Positions 36,931 through 45,246 of a stretch of DNA of 64,000 nt are shown here, one piece after another. The notes under the pieces were generated by a model. That model ran no database searches. It was not told the DNA's origin and saw only the letters and a program-made list of their open reading frames with translations. Both the position numbers and the translations under genes were made by a program. Each line of letters opens with the position of its first letter. The stretch's first letter is position 1. The DNA is from Myxococcus sp. RHSTA-1-4 (GTDB taxonomy: Bacteria > Myxococcota > Myxococcia > Myxococcales > Myxococcaceae), in assembly GCF_020037125.1 (NCBI RefSeq), contig NZ_JAIQDG010000026.1, forward strand, positions 109,436-173,435. The letters are read 5' to 3'.

Positions 36931-37004
36931 TACCGCGGGCGGGAGTCGAACCCGCAACCTCTGCGTTCTGAGCGCAGCGCCTCTACCAGTTGGGCTACCG
37001 CGGC
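36931..37004 (-). tRNA. Second CAG-anticodon tRNA with short variable loop
   Basis: Acceptor GCCGCGG/CCGCGGT (G1-U72), D arm GCCC..GGC, anticodon stem CTGCG/CGCAG with loop CTCAGAA, 5-base variable loop AGGTT and T arm GCGGG-TTCGACT-CCCGC. The anticodon is CAG. It is clearly related to the CAG tRNA of array 1. A Leu anticodon on a class I body is abnormal for bacteria. Confidence 0.85.
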
Positions 37005-37019
37005 GTGCTGTACGACTAG

Positions 37020-37091
37020 AGCGGTCGGCGGGACTCGAACCCGCGTTCTCCTGAGTGGCGCTCAGGGGCCTCGCCTCTCGGCCACGGCCGC
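37020..37091 (-). tRNA. tRNA-Gly (GCC), lacking U33, with acceptor mismatch
   Basis: The D arm, anticodon arm and T arm match the array 1 Gly tRNA closely (loop GCGCCAC, C at 33). The acceptor GCGGCCG/CGACCGC has a C5-A68 mismatch that array 1 does not have. The discriminator is T. CCA is not encoded. Confidence 0.75.
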
Positions 37092-37113
37092 ATGTGTTGC
37101 ATTGCTGCGTGAG

Positions 37114-37186
37114 TACCCCGTACGGGAGTCGAACCCGTCTCTCCGCATTGAAAGCGCGGCGTCCTACGCCGATAGACGAACGGGGC
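37114..37186 (-). tRNA. tRNA-Glu (TTC)
   Basis: Acceptor GCCCCGT/ACGGGGT (G1-U72), D arm GTC..GAC, anticodon stem CCGCG/TGCGG with loop CTTTCAA, and T arm ACGGG-TTCGACT-CCCGT. The anticodon is TTC and the discriminator A. It has the same body as Glu(CTC) of array 1. It is the first tRNA after the array 2 hairpin. Confidence 0.88.
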
Positions 37187-37215
37187 AGCGGGTACTGCGT
37201 GGACCCGGAAACGAG

Positions 37216-37249
37216 AGAGGCCGGGTTCCCCTCTGGGAGCCCGGCCTCT
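37216..37249 (-). terminator. Hairpin after peptide gene, array 2
   Basis: The same 10-bp stem as in array 1: AGAGGCCGGG (37216-37225) with CCCGGCCTCT (37240-37249), 14-base loop. On the minus strand it is followed by CTCGTTTCC, a weaker U-run than in array 1. It may terminate or attenuate reading into the tRNAs. Confidence 0.65.
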
Positions 37250-37287
37250 GGTCGCTTCGTGCCTCGTCGGATGACGGGCGCGGAGGG

Positions 37288-37443
37288 TCAGAGTCGTCCG
37301 GGCGGTTCACCGCCGGCGGCGGGTCCCAGCAGCGCGGGTTCAAGAGCGGTGGCCAGGCCGGCGGGCGCGAGCGCATCGATGCCGATGACAGTGTCGTTCA
37401 GGTGCTCGGGGTTCATCGGGCTCGTCAGGTTCGCCAGCGTCAT
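37288..37443 (-). CDS. 51-residue peptide heading tRNA array 2
   Basis: ATG 37443 has the same AAAGGAG site and spacing as peptide gene 1. The product starts MTLANLTSPMNPEHLNDTVI, then GIDALAPAGLATAL, and ends GGEPPGRL. The first 34 residues match the other peptide at 29 positions; the C-terminal third is different (ALLGPAAGG against VALREERAG). The pattern of a conserved front and variable end is what would be expected of precursor peptides, but also of any fast-evolving small protein. Confidence 0.8.
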   Translation of the reverse strand: MTLANLTSPMNPEHLNDTVIGIDALAPAGLATALEPALLGPAAGGEPPGRL

Positions 37444-37485
37444 GGTCACCGCTCCTTTCAGTGGGAAATGACGCCGCGGCGGATT

Positions 37486-37498
37486 CATCCCTGACACG
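37486..37498 (-). promoter_or_regulatory. Conserved upstream element, peptide gene 2
   Basis: CGTGTCAGGGATG on the minus strand, 43 bases before the ATG. It is identical to the element at 32232-32244, while most of the bases between element and ribosome binding site differ. This supports a functional promoter or operator site. Confidence 0.55.
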
Positions 37499-37664
37499 GA
37501 AGTGATTTCTCCTTCCTCCAGCGGACATCCGGCCGGGGACTCCGCCGGGCCCGGGCCCCCCCGGGGCTGACCGGGAGGGGGCAATGGGGGTAAGAGAAGG
37601 GAGGAGCCCGCGCCGCACCCGTCCCCCCCGGGCCGAAGGGGCACGGGCGCGGCCTACCCCCCCG

Positions 37665-39023
37665 ATGAAGACCGCCTCCCCCCTCCTCGCCTTGACCGCC
37701 GTGCTCGCCGTGTCTGGCTGCTCGGCGTCCGACGCCCCCTGCATCACCCCCCCCTCCATCGGCGGCAACACGAGCGTCAGCCCCCCCGCGTACGAGGTGG
37801 ATTCCTCGGCCACCCTCCACGTCTCCCCCTTCCAGACCTTCGCCTGTAGGGACGACACCCGCGCCTCCCAGCTCCCGGACAGCGTCACCGCGCAGGTGTT
37901 CGACCCGGAGAACACGGAGCTCCCCGTCGAGGTGAGCCTGAGCGGGGGCGGCTCGTCCGCCATCCTCCGCTTCACGCCGAGGATGGCCGGCCGCCACCAC
38001 GTCCTCGTCGCCTTCGCGCCGGTGGGCAGCGTCCAGCAGTTCGGCGCCTACGTGGCGCGGCCCTGGAGGGGAAGCAACAGCTCCATCACGCTGCCGCTGC
38101 CCCGGTGCACACAGCTCGACCGCACCGCGCGGGGGACCTGGCTGTGTGACGGGGTGGCGCTGCGCGAGCCCAACGCGAAGGCCGTGCGGTTCAGCACCTC
38201 CACCGTGGCCCCGGACGTGGCCATCTCGGGGAACGTCGTCTGGGTGGTGGGCGAGGGCAGGGTGCGCCGCTTCGTCGACACCGGCACCGACCTGGAGCTG
38301 ACCGGCTCGCTCCTGCTCAGCCAGTCGCTGCCGGCCATCCAGAGCCGGCTCGCCACGGAGAACGAGCTGCTGGTGCTCGACGCCCGGTCGCTGCACCGCT
38401 TCACCTTCACGGACACCGGCGTCCTCGCCGCCGCGGGCGCCACCCCCTGGCCCTCGGGCGCCACGGTGCCCTTTGGCATCGACAGCGTGACGGGGCTGCT
38501 GGTGCGCGTGGCGGAGGACCGGCTGATGGTGGTGCAGATGGAGCGGGCTCCGGACAGCCGCGCGTGCCCGTTCCAGCTCGGGCCGGACGGCGTCTACACC
38601 GCCGCGCCCGAGCCCTGCCAGCCGCTGCCCGGCCTGCCGGTGGGCTACGCGGAGGGCACCGTGTGGACGCGCGTCGGGGACCCCTTCCAGGCCCCCTTCG
38701 GACAGACGCTGCACCTGTGGAAGGCCCGGAAGGGGGCACTGGTGGAGCAGGGCACCCTGGCGCTGGACGCGCCGGTGCAGGGCGTCCTGTCGCCGCTCCG
38801 CGCCGGCTTCATCATCCCCGACGTCCAGCTCGGCTCGTACCCGGGCGCGTTCTCCGTGATGCCGGTGGAGCCCACGCTGCCCGGCCCCCTGGGGCTGGAG
38901 CGGCTCCCCGGCACCTCGAGCCTGGCCCAGGAGCTGCGCACCGTCTCCCCCCGCTTCTACTGGGAGGGGGACAACCGGCCGACCAACGGCAGCACCGTGA
39001 TTTTCGAGCGGCCCGCCGGCTGA
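37665..39023 (+). CDS. Lipoprotein with beta-propeller-like body
   Basis: 452 residues from ATG 37665, giving a clear lipoprotein signal (LLALTAVLAVSGC). The N-terminal ~100 residues look like a beta-sandwich (SSATLHVSPFQTFACRDDT), then repeated strand motifs such as VAISGNVVWVVGEGRVRRFVDT and LATENELLVLDARSLHRFTFTD suggest a beta-propeller. No enzyme motif is seen. No ribosome binding site precedes the start, so initiation may be leaderless or weak. Probably an outer-membrane lipoprotein. Confidence 0.78.
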   Translation: MKTASPLLALTAVLAVSGCSASDAPCITPPSIGGNTSVSPPAYEVDSSATLHVSPFQTFACRDDTRASQLPDSVTAQVFDPENTELPVEVSLSGGGSSAILRFTPRMAGRHHVLVAFAPVGSVQQFGAYVARPWRGSNSSITLPLPRCTQLDRTARGTWLCDGVALREPNAKAVRFSTSTVAPDVAISGNVVWVVGEGRVRRFVDTGTDLELTGSLLLSQSLPAIQSRLATENELLVLDARSLHRFTFTDTGVLAAAGATPWPSGATVPFGIDSVTGLLVRVAEDRLMVVQMERAPDSRACPFQLGPDGVYTAAPEPCQPLPGLPVGYAEGTVWTRVGDPFQAPFGQTLHLWKARKGALVEQGTLALDAPVQGVLSPLRAGFIIPDVQLGSYPGAFSVMPVEPTLPGPLGLERLPGTSSLAQELRTVSPRFYWEGDNRPTNGSTVIFERPAG

Positions 39024-39197
39024 CTTCCGGCGTTTGTTGGAGCCCACACGGGCGGTGTGAATCCCGGCCCGGGGCACGGCCGCGAGAAAAAGCGCGGAAT
39101 GTCGCTTGCCTGCCTCTCGCCGTGCCCGCCGCCCGGGTGTAGAGAGGCGGCGCGCCGCGTCGTCCCGACGCACGCTCCACCGACCGGAGGTGAGCCG

Positions 39198-40523
<1,326 letters not shown>

Positions 40524-40569
40524 GATTCCGGGGCCGGCGGTGGCTGCCTCCCCCGGCGGAGGCCCAGCC

Positions 40570-41493
40570 ATGATTCGCACCACCCAGCGGCGCACCCTCA
40601 CCCTGGAGGCTCCGGAGGAGCCCGGACGCCCCGCGCACGTGTCCGCGGCCAGCGGGCTGGTGCGCGTGGGGCCATGGCTCTACATCGTCGCGGATGATGC
40701 CCTGCACCTGGCCGTCTTCCCCGCCCGGGGCGACGCGCCGGGGCACAGCGTGCGCCTCTTTCCGGGCGGGCTCCCGGAGGAGCCGAAGGCGCGCAAGGCG
40801 GCCAAGCCGGACCTGGAGGTGCTGTGCCTGCTGGGCCCGCTGGCGGATGCGCCGCATGGGGCGCTGCTGGCGCTGCCCTCGGGCTCCACGGAGCAGCGGC
40901 TGCGCGGGGCAGTGGTGCCGCTGGCGGCGGACGGGACGCTGGCGGGCGGCGTGAGGACGGTGGACTGCTCGGCGCTGTACGCGCAGCTCTCGCGGGAATT
41001 GGGGCCGCTCAACATCGAGGGCGCCGCGGTGGTGGGCGGGCGGCTGCGGCTGCTCAACCGGGGCAACGGGGACACGGGCGCGGACGCGCTGGTGGACCTG
41101 GACCGCGAGCGCACGCAGCGCGGGCTGGAGGTGGGCGCGCTGGGCCCGGACGTGGTGCGCACGACGCGGCGCTGGGAGCTGGGCCGGGCCGGCGGGGTGC
41201 GCCTGTCCTTCACGGATGCCTCGCCGCTGCCGGACGGGCGGCTGGTGTTCACCGCCGCGGCCGAGGACACGCGCGACGCGTACGCGGACGGGCCGGTGGC
41301 GGGCTCGGCCGTGGGAGTGCTGGCGCCGGACGGGACGCCGGTGTTCCTGGACGCGGTGGACGCGAAGGTGAAGCTGGAGGGCGTGGACGCGCGGGTGGAG
41401 GGCGGACGCGTGCACCTCCTGCTGGTGGCGGACGCGGATGACCCGGCGGTGGCGGCGCCCCTGCTGGAGGCGGTGCTGGACGTGCCGGCGTAG
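40570..41493 (+). CDS. Conserved protein of unknown function, beta-propeller-like
   Basis: 307 residues from ATG 40570 (GGAGG about 8 bases upstream). No signal or membrane helix, so it is cytosolic. Repeated strand-turn units such as LVRVGPWLYIVADDALHLAVFP, LNIEGAAVVGGRLRLLNRGNGD and LEGVDARVEGGRVHLLLVAD suggest a small propeller. GDTGADALVDLD could be a metal or ligand loop. I do not recognise a characterised family. It follows mgtE by 46 bp on the same strand. Confidence 0.75.
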   Translation: MIRTTQRRTLTLEAPEEPGRPAHVSAASGLVRVGPWLYIVADDALHLAVFPARGDAPGHSVRLFPGGLPEEPKARKAAKPDLEVLCLLGPLADAPHGALLALPSGSTEQRLRGAVVPLAADGTLAGGVRTVDCSALYAQLSRELGPLNIEGAAVVGGRLRLLNRGNGDTGADALVDLDRERTQRGLEVGALGPDVVRTTRRWELGRAGGVRLSFTDASPLPDGRLVFTAAAEDTRDAYADGPVAGSAVGVLAPDGTPVFLDAVDAKVKLEGVDARVEGGRVHLLLVADADDPAVAAPLLEAVLDVPA

Positions 41494-41500
41494 GCCGGCG

Positions 41501-42406
41501 TCAGTCGTGCTCGGTCGCGGCCTCTTCGGGCCTGCCGCCCACGGCCTCCAGCGAGCTGCGAGCGGGGCGCGCGCGGTCGAAGGCCACCTCGCGCTGGCCC
41601 ACACCCTCCGCGGTGGTGTTGGCGATGCGCTTGCGGGCGCGGGCGATGTAGTCCTGCACGAGGGCCGGGTCCGGGTGCGTCTTCAGCGTCTCCACCCAGA
41701 GCTCAATCGCCTTCTCGTTGTCGTTGGCGTCGGCCTTCAGCTTGCCCATTTCAAACAGGGCGTGCGGTGCCAGCTCGGAGTCCGGGAAGCGGGTGCGCAG
41801 GTCCGCGAAGGTGCGCGAGGCCTCCTGGCGCCGGCCCTCCATCATCGCGATGGCCTGGGCCTGGAGGAAGAGGCTGTCGTCCACGAAGGCGCTGGTGGGG
41901 AAGCGCTCGATGAGGCGGCGGGTCTCCAGCTCGCACTGCTGGTAGTCCGCCAGCTCGAAGTAGAGCTTGGCGACCTGGTAGTGGAGCTCGGCGCCCTGGG
42001 GCGGGTTCAGCTTGAGGGCGGCGGTGAGGGAGTCGATGGCGCCGCGCAGGTCGCGGTAGTGCACGCGCAGGAGCTCGGCGAGGATGATGCGGGCCTCGAG
42101 CGCCTCGGGAGAGTCGGGGCACTGCTGGACGAGCTCGCGGTAGACGCCGACGGCCTCCTTCACCTTGCGCTGCTCCAGCCAGTAGACGTCGGCGGCGCCC
42201 TTGAGCGCGCGGGCGCGGAGGACGCTTGCCTCGGGTGAGCCGTCATGGCGCAACCCGTCAAAGGCCTTGCGGTACTCGACGAGGGCCTCGTCGGGACGCT
42301 TCTCGAAGGTGGCGTCGCGGGCGCGCTGGAGGTGGTCCACCGGCTTGTCGCGGCAGCCCGCGGCGGCGAGGGCCAGCACGGAGAGCGCGAGTCGCAGGGG
42401 CCGCAC
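41501..42406 (-). CDS. TPR lipoprotein
   Basis: 301 residues from GTG 42406, which overlaps the preceding stop (TAGTG) and has GGAG eight bases upstream. Signal LRLALSVLALAAAGC gives an acylated Cys. The mature protein is a solenoid of TPR units (EALVEYRKAFDGLRHDG, EAVGVYRELVQQCPDSPEALEA, AELHYQVAKLYFELADYQQCELE, HALFEMGKLKADANDNEKAIE), like outer-membrane assembly lipoproteins of the YfgM/BamD type. Coupled translation with the Cys-rich lipoprotein upstream suggests a common envelope role. Confidence 0.85.
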   Translation of the reverse strand: MRPLRLALSVLALAAAGCRDKPVDHLQRARDATFEKRPDEALVEYRKAFDGLRHDGSPEASVLRARALKGAADVYWLEQRKVKEAVGVYRELVQQCPDSPEALEARIILAELLRVHYRDLRGAIDSLTAALKLNPPQGAELHYQVAKLYFELADYQQCELETRRLIERFPTSAFVDDSLFLQAQAIAMMEGRRQEASRTFADLRTRFPDSELAPHALFEMGKLKADANDNEKAIELWVETLKTHPDPALVQDYIARARKRIANTTAEGVGQREVAFDRARPARSSLEAVGGRPEEAATEHD

Positions 42407-42657
42407 TAGCAGGACTCCGGGATGACGGTGACGCACTTCGTGTCCTCGCATTGCACGCACTCGGCGACAGGGGACACGTCCGTCACGCAGACATTGACGC
42501 GCGAGGTGCGCGGGCAGTCCTCGGAGGTGACACAGCGATAGACGCCCCCGTCCGTGCGGGTGATGTCCTGGGACGTGGAGCCACAGACCTCCAGGTCATT
42601 GCACCCGAGGAGGCCCGCCGCCATGGCGGCGACCACACCATATGCGTCGCGTCTCAC
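42406..42657 (-). CDS. Small cysteine-rich lipoprotein
   Basis: 83 residues from GTG 42657, with MAAGLLGC as lipobox. The mature ~65 residues contain nine further cysteines (for example CGSTSQ, CVTSEDCP, ECVQCEDTKC), which should form disulfides outside the cytoplasm. Many myxobacterial lipoproteins have such short Cys-rich modules. The stop overlaps the start of the TPR lipoprotein gene. The start codon is not certain since no ribosome binding site is visible. Confidence 0.68.
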   Translation of the reverse strand: MRRDAYGVVAAMAAGLLGCNDLEVCGSTSQDITRTDGGVYRCVTSEDCPRTSRVNVCVTDVSPVAECVQCEDTKCVTVIPESC

Positions 42658-42922
42658 GGCGGCGGTTCTAGCCGGATTCACCCGCGCCGTCACGGAACCC
42701 CGCGCCTGCCTGCCTGCCCTCATGCCCGGCGTACGGTTTGGACAGATGCGGGGAAAGCTATGGAAAGCGGGTGTGTCATGAACAACCCGGTGGTTATAAC
42801 CGGGCTGGGTTCTGCTCCTGCCGGCCAGGACGACTCCCGGGGTATGGCGGTGATGGCAGCGGCCGGAACATGCTGGAGCGCATCCTGATGGAGGTCCTCG
42901 AGGAGCCGCGGAGACAGCACGC
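42658..42922. promoter_or_regulatory. Divergent intergenic region with palindrome
   Basis: 265 bp between the Cys-rich lipoprotein and the SDR gene. It contains the palindrome GGTTATAACC (42792-42801) extended by CCCGG/CCGGG flanks, a possible operator for the SDR gene. A 36-codon frame from 42780 overlaps it but has no support. Confidence 0.35.
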
Positions 42923-43756
42923 ATGAGCCTTCCTCCACGTCCCCGAGCAGTTGTCACCGGCGCCGGCAGTGGCCTGGGCCGCGCGCTCTGCGAGGAGCTC
43001 GCGCGCCGGCAGGCCCGCGTGCTCATCTCCGACATCAGCGCGGCCTCCGCCGAGGAGACCGCCCAGCGTGTCACCGCCGCCGGTGGCGAGGCCCGCGTCC
43101 ACGTCTGCGACGTCACCCGCCCCGAGCAGGTCGAGGCCCTGGCCACCGCAGTCGACAGCGTGTTCGGCGGCGTGGACCTGCTCGTCAACAACGCGGGCGT
43201 GCTGAGCGCGGGGCGCGTGGGGGAGCTGCCGCTGTCGGACTGGAAGCACGTGATGGACGTCAACCTGTGGGGCGTCATCCACGGCTGCCATGTCTTCGCC
43301 CCGCGCTTCCGCAGGCAGGGCTCCGGGCACATCCTCAACATCGCCTCGGCCGCGGGGCTCATGTACGTGCCCGACCTCGCGCCCTACAACGCGTCCAAGG
43401 CCGCCGTGGTCGCGCTCTCCGAGACGCTCTCCGCCGAGCTGCGGGAGGCCGGTATCGGCGTCACCGTCGCCTGCCCCACCTTCTTCCGCACCAACATCGC
43501 CAGCAGCGGCCGCTACTCCGAGGACACGCTCCGCACGCTGGGAACGCGCATGGTCGACACCTCGCACGTCGGCCCGGAGGTCGTCGCTCGCAAGCTCCTG
43601 AAGGCCGTGGACCGGGGCGTCCTCTACGAGCTGCCCATGGCCGATGCCCGCTGGGGCTGGCGCTTCCGGCGTCTGGCTCCCGGGCTGTTCCACCGCACCG
43701 TCGTCGCCTTCGACGGCTACATGCGCAGGCGGCTCCTGCGCCGGAGCAAGCCGTGA
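42923..43756 (+). CDS. Short-chain dehydrogenase/reductase
   Basis: 277 residues. Classical SDR: the NAD(P)-binding TGAGSGLGRAL at residues 12-22, DISAAS after beta2 (an acidic residue suggesting NAD preference), NNAGVL, catalytic Ser in IASAAGLMYVP and the YNASK active-site Tyr/Lys. The 40-residue C-terminal extension ending MRRRLLRRSKP is basic. The substrate cannot be told. It overlaps the next gene by four bases (GTGA). Confidence 0.93.
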   Translation: MSLPPRPRAVVTGAGSGLGRALCEELARRQARVLISDISAASAEETAQRVTAAGGEARVHVCDVTRPEQVEALATAVDSVFGGVDLLVNNAGVLSAGRVGELPLSDWKHVMDVNLWGVIHGCHVFAPRFRRQGSGHILNIASAAGLMYVPDLAPYNASKAAVVALSETLSAELREAGIGVTVACPTFFRTNIASSGRYSEDTLRTLGTRMVDTSHVGPEVVARKLLKAVDRGVLYELPMADARWGWRFRRLAPGLFHRTVVAFDGYMRRRLLRRSKP

Positions 43757-44106
43757 GCATGCCTCCGCTCTCCGGTGAGCCGCGTCCGACCCAGCTCGCG
43801 CGCTTCGTCGTCAGTGGCCTCTTCTTCCTCGCGGCGTTCATCGTTTGCGGAGGCGCGCTCGGGCTGACGGTGGGCGTCCTCCTGGACAAGGCCCTGAATC
43901 AGGATGCGCACGGCTTCCCGGGCCTCCTCGGGCTGCTCCTGGGCACACCGGTGGGTGCGCTGCTCGGGCTCATCGTCGGCCTGTCACGGCTCAAGCGGCT
44001 GGCACCCGACCCGCGGTTCCGACTGGGCGGACTTGCCCTCGGAGTGGCAGGGGTCTGTGCGCTCGGCCTGTTCGGCGCGGTCCAGCTCGGGCGCATGCGC
44101 TGGTAG
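43753..44106 (+). CDS. Small membrane protein coupled to the SDR
   Basis: 117 residues from GTG 43753, overlapping the SDR stop, with GGAG six bases upstream; an ATG two codons later is possible. Three hydrophobic stretches (FVVSGLFFLAAFIVCGGALG, LLGLLLGTPVGALLGLIVGL, LGGLALGVAGVCALGLFGAV) predict three membrane helices. No family is recognised. Coupling suggests it belongs with the SDR. Confidence 0.7.
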   Translation: MSMPPLSGEPRPTQLARFVVSGLFFLAAFIVCGGALGLTVGVLLDKALNQDAHGFPGLLGLLLGTPVGALLGLIVGLSRLKRLAPDPRFRLGGLALGVAGVCALGLFGAVQLGRMRW

Positions 44107-44192
44107 ACGGAGCCTGCCGCGTGGAATGAACGTTCCCTCCACCGCCGGGCAGCGCCGATTCCCTATGGACAAGGAGGCGCCCGTGGCGCGCG

Positions 44193-44597
44193 TCAGTTGT
44201 TGCGGCGCTTGGACGCCTTGCCGGAGGTGAGCACCGTGGAGTCCACGGCGGCCACGCCACTGCGGCGGCGGCGGAGCTGACGCCCCTTCTCCTCCTGCTT
44301 GTTGTAGTGCTTCATCATCGCCACGAGGTGCGCGTCCGACGTCTGACAGTGGAGCTGCGTCACCTCCTGGTGCCTGCGCCCCAGCTCCTGCCACGTCTGG
44401 AGCATGGCCTGGTTGCCCAGGAGCCGCACCTCGATGGAGTCGAGCGCGGTGTCCAGTTCCTCACCTTCGGCCTCCAGCGCCGCCAGACGCGCCTCGGCCT
44501 CCGGAGAGGGGGACATGCAGCCCGTCCCGAGGGAGAGTCCCATCGCCGCCACGGTCAGCCCGAGCCACATCCGCCGAATCCCCACGTCGCCTCCCAT
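44193..44597 (-). CDS. Coiled-coil lipoprotein
   Basis: 134 residues. Lipoprotein signal ending LSLGTGC. The mature part is a short coiled coil (EAEARLAALEAEGEELDTALDSIEVRL) followed by helical segments and a very basic tail with RQLRRRRSG and SKRRNN. It resembles small periplasmic lipoproteins that bind peptidoglycan or nucleic acid through basic tails, but this is inference. A later ATG (MWLGL) is an alternative start. Confidence 0.7.
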   Translation of the reverse strand: MGGDVGIRRMWLGLTVAAMGLSLGTGCMSPSPEAEARLAALEAEGEELDTALDSIEVRLLGNQAMLQTWQELGRRHQEVTQLHCQTSDAHLVAMMKHYNKQEEKGRQLRRRRSGVAAVDSTVLTSGKASKRRNN

Positions 44598-44722
44598 GTG
44601 TCTCGCGCCGTCCAGGCCCTCGCGCGAAACCCAAGCTAGGGAGGCCCCCCCGGAGCGACAACCCGGGTATGCATCTCGGTCAGACGTCTTTTCAGCAGGT
44701 GACGCTTCGCGGCACCCAGCGC

Positions 44723-45238
44723 TCAGGTTGTCGGATTCTGACGGTGCCGGAGGATGAACTCACACACCTCGCGGGCGGCGCCGAAGCCCGCGGCCTTCTG
44801 GGCCACGTAGTGCACCTGGGCGCGCACCTCGTCGGGAGCCTCGGGCGGAGCGGCGGAGAAGCCCACTGCCTTCAGCAGCGGCAGGTCCACCACCTCGTCG
44901 CCCATGTAGCCACACCGGTCCGCGGACACGTTCAGCAGCGCCAGCAGCTTCTCGAAGTGCGCCACCTTGTCCTGGCTGCCGAAGTGGACGTGCTTCAGCC
45001 CCAGCGACTGCATGCGCATCTGCGCGGACAGGCTGTCTCCGCCGGAGATGGCGGCCACCTCGATGCCCACCTCCTGCAGCCGCTTGATGCCCATGCCGTC
45101 GCGCACGCTGTACATCTGCGTCCACCCGGAGTTGGGCACCCAGAAGATGCGGCCGTCGGTGAGCGTGCCGTCGATGTCGAAAATCATCACCGACAGGCGG
45201 CTCACCCGCGACTTGAGCGACTCGAGGTCCTGGTTCAT
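44723..45238 (-). CDS. kdsC: KDO-8-phosphate phosphatase (HAD family)
   Basis: 171 residues from ATG 45238. HAD motifs: nucleophile FDIDGTLTDGRIFW, motif II ISGGDS, motif III lysine in FGSQDKV, and motif IV GYMGDEVVDLPLLKAVGFS. Length and the GDEVVDLP signature match KdsC, which makes KDO for lipopolysaccharide from KDO-8-P in the cytosol. It lies 8 bp after a Pro/Ala-rich protein gene. No other KDO genes are in the window. Confidence 0.93.
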   Translation of the reverse strand: MNQDLESLKSRVSRLSVMIFDIDGTLTDGRIFWVPNSGWTQMYSVRDGMGIKRLQEVGIEVAAISGGDSLSAQMRMQSLGLKHVHFGSQDKVAHFEKLLALLNVSADRCGYMGDEVVDLPLLKAVGFSAAPPEAPDEVRAQVHYVAQKAAGFGAAREVCEFILRHRQNPTT

Positions 45239-45246
45239 GGCGCCAC

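Noticed and set aside
31210..37186. Prophage or integrative element using the tRNAs as attachment sites
   Set aside because: No integrase, phage genes or direct repeats of tRNA 3' ends are present between or beside the arrays.
39024..39197. Mg2+ (M-box) riboswitch before mgtE
   Set aside because: Only a GGAGGTGAG stretch resembles it and this is the ribosome binding site; the long conserved M-box helices are not visible.
42780..42890. 36-codon ORF before the SDR gene
   Set aside because: Weak ribosome site and no recognisable sequence; it overlaps a palindrome that is more likely regulatory.
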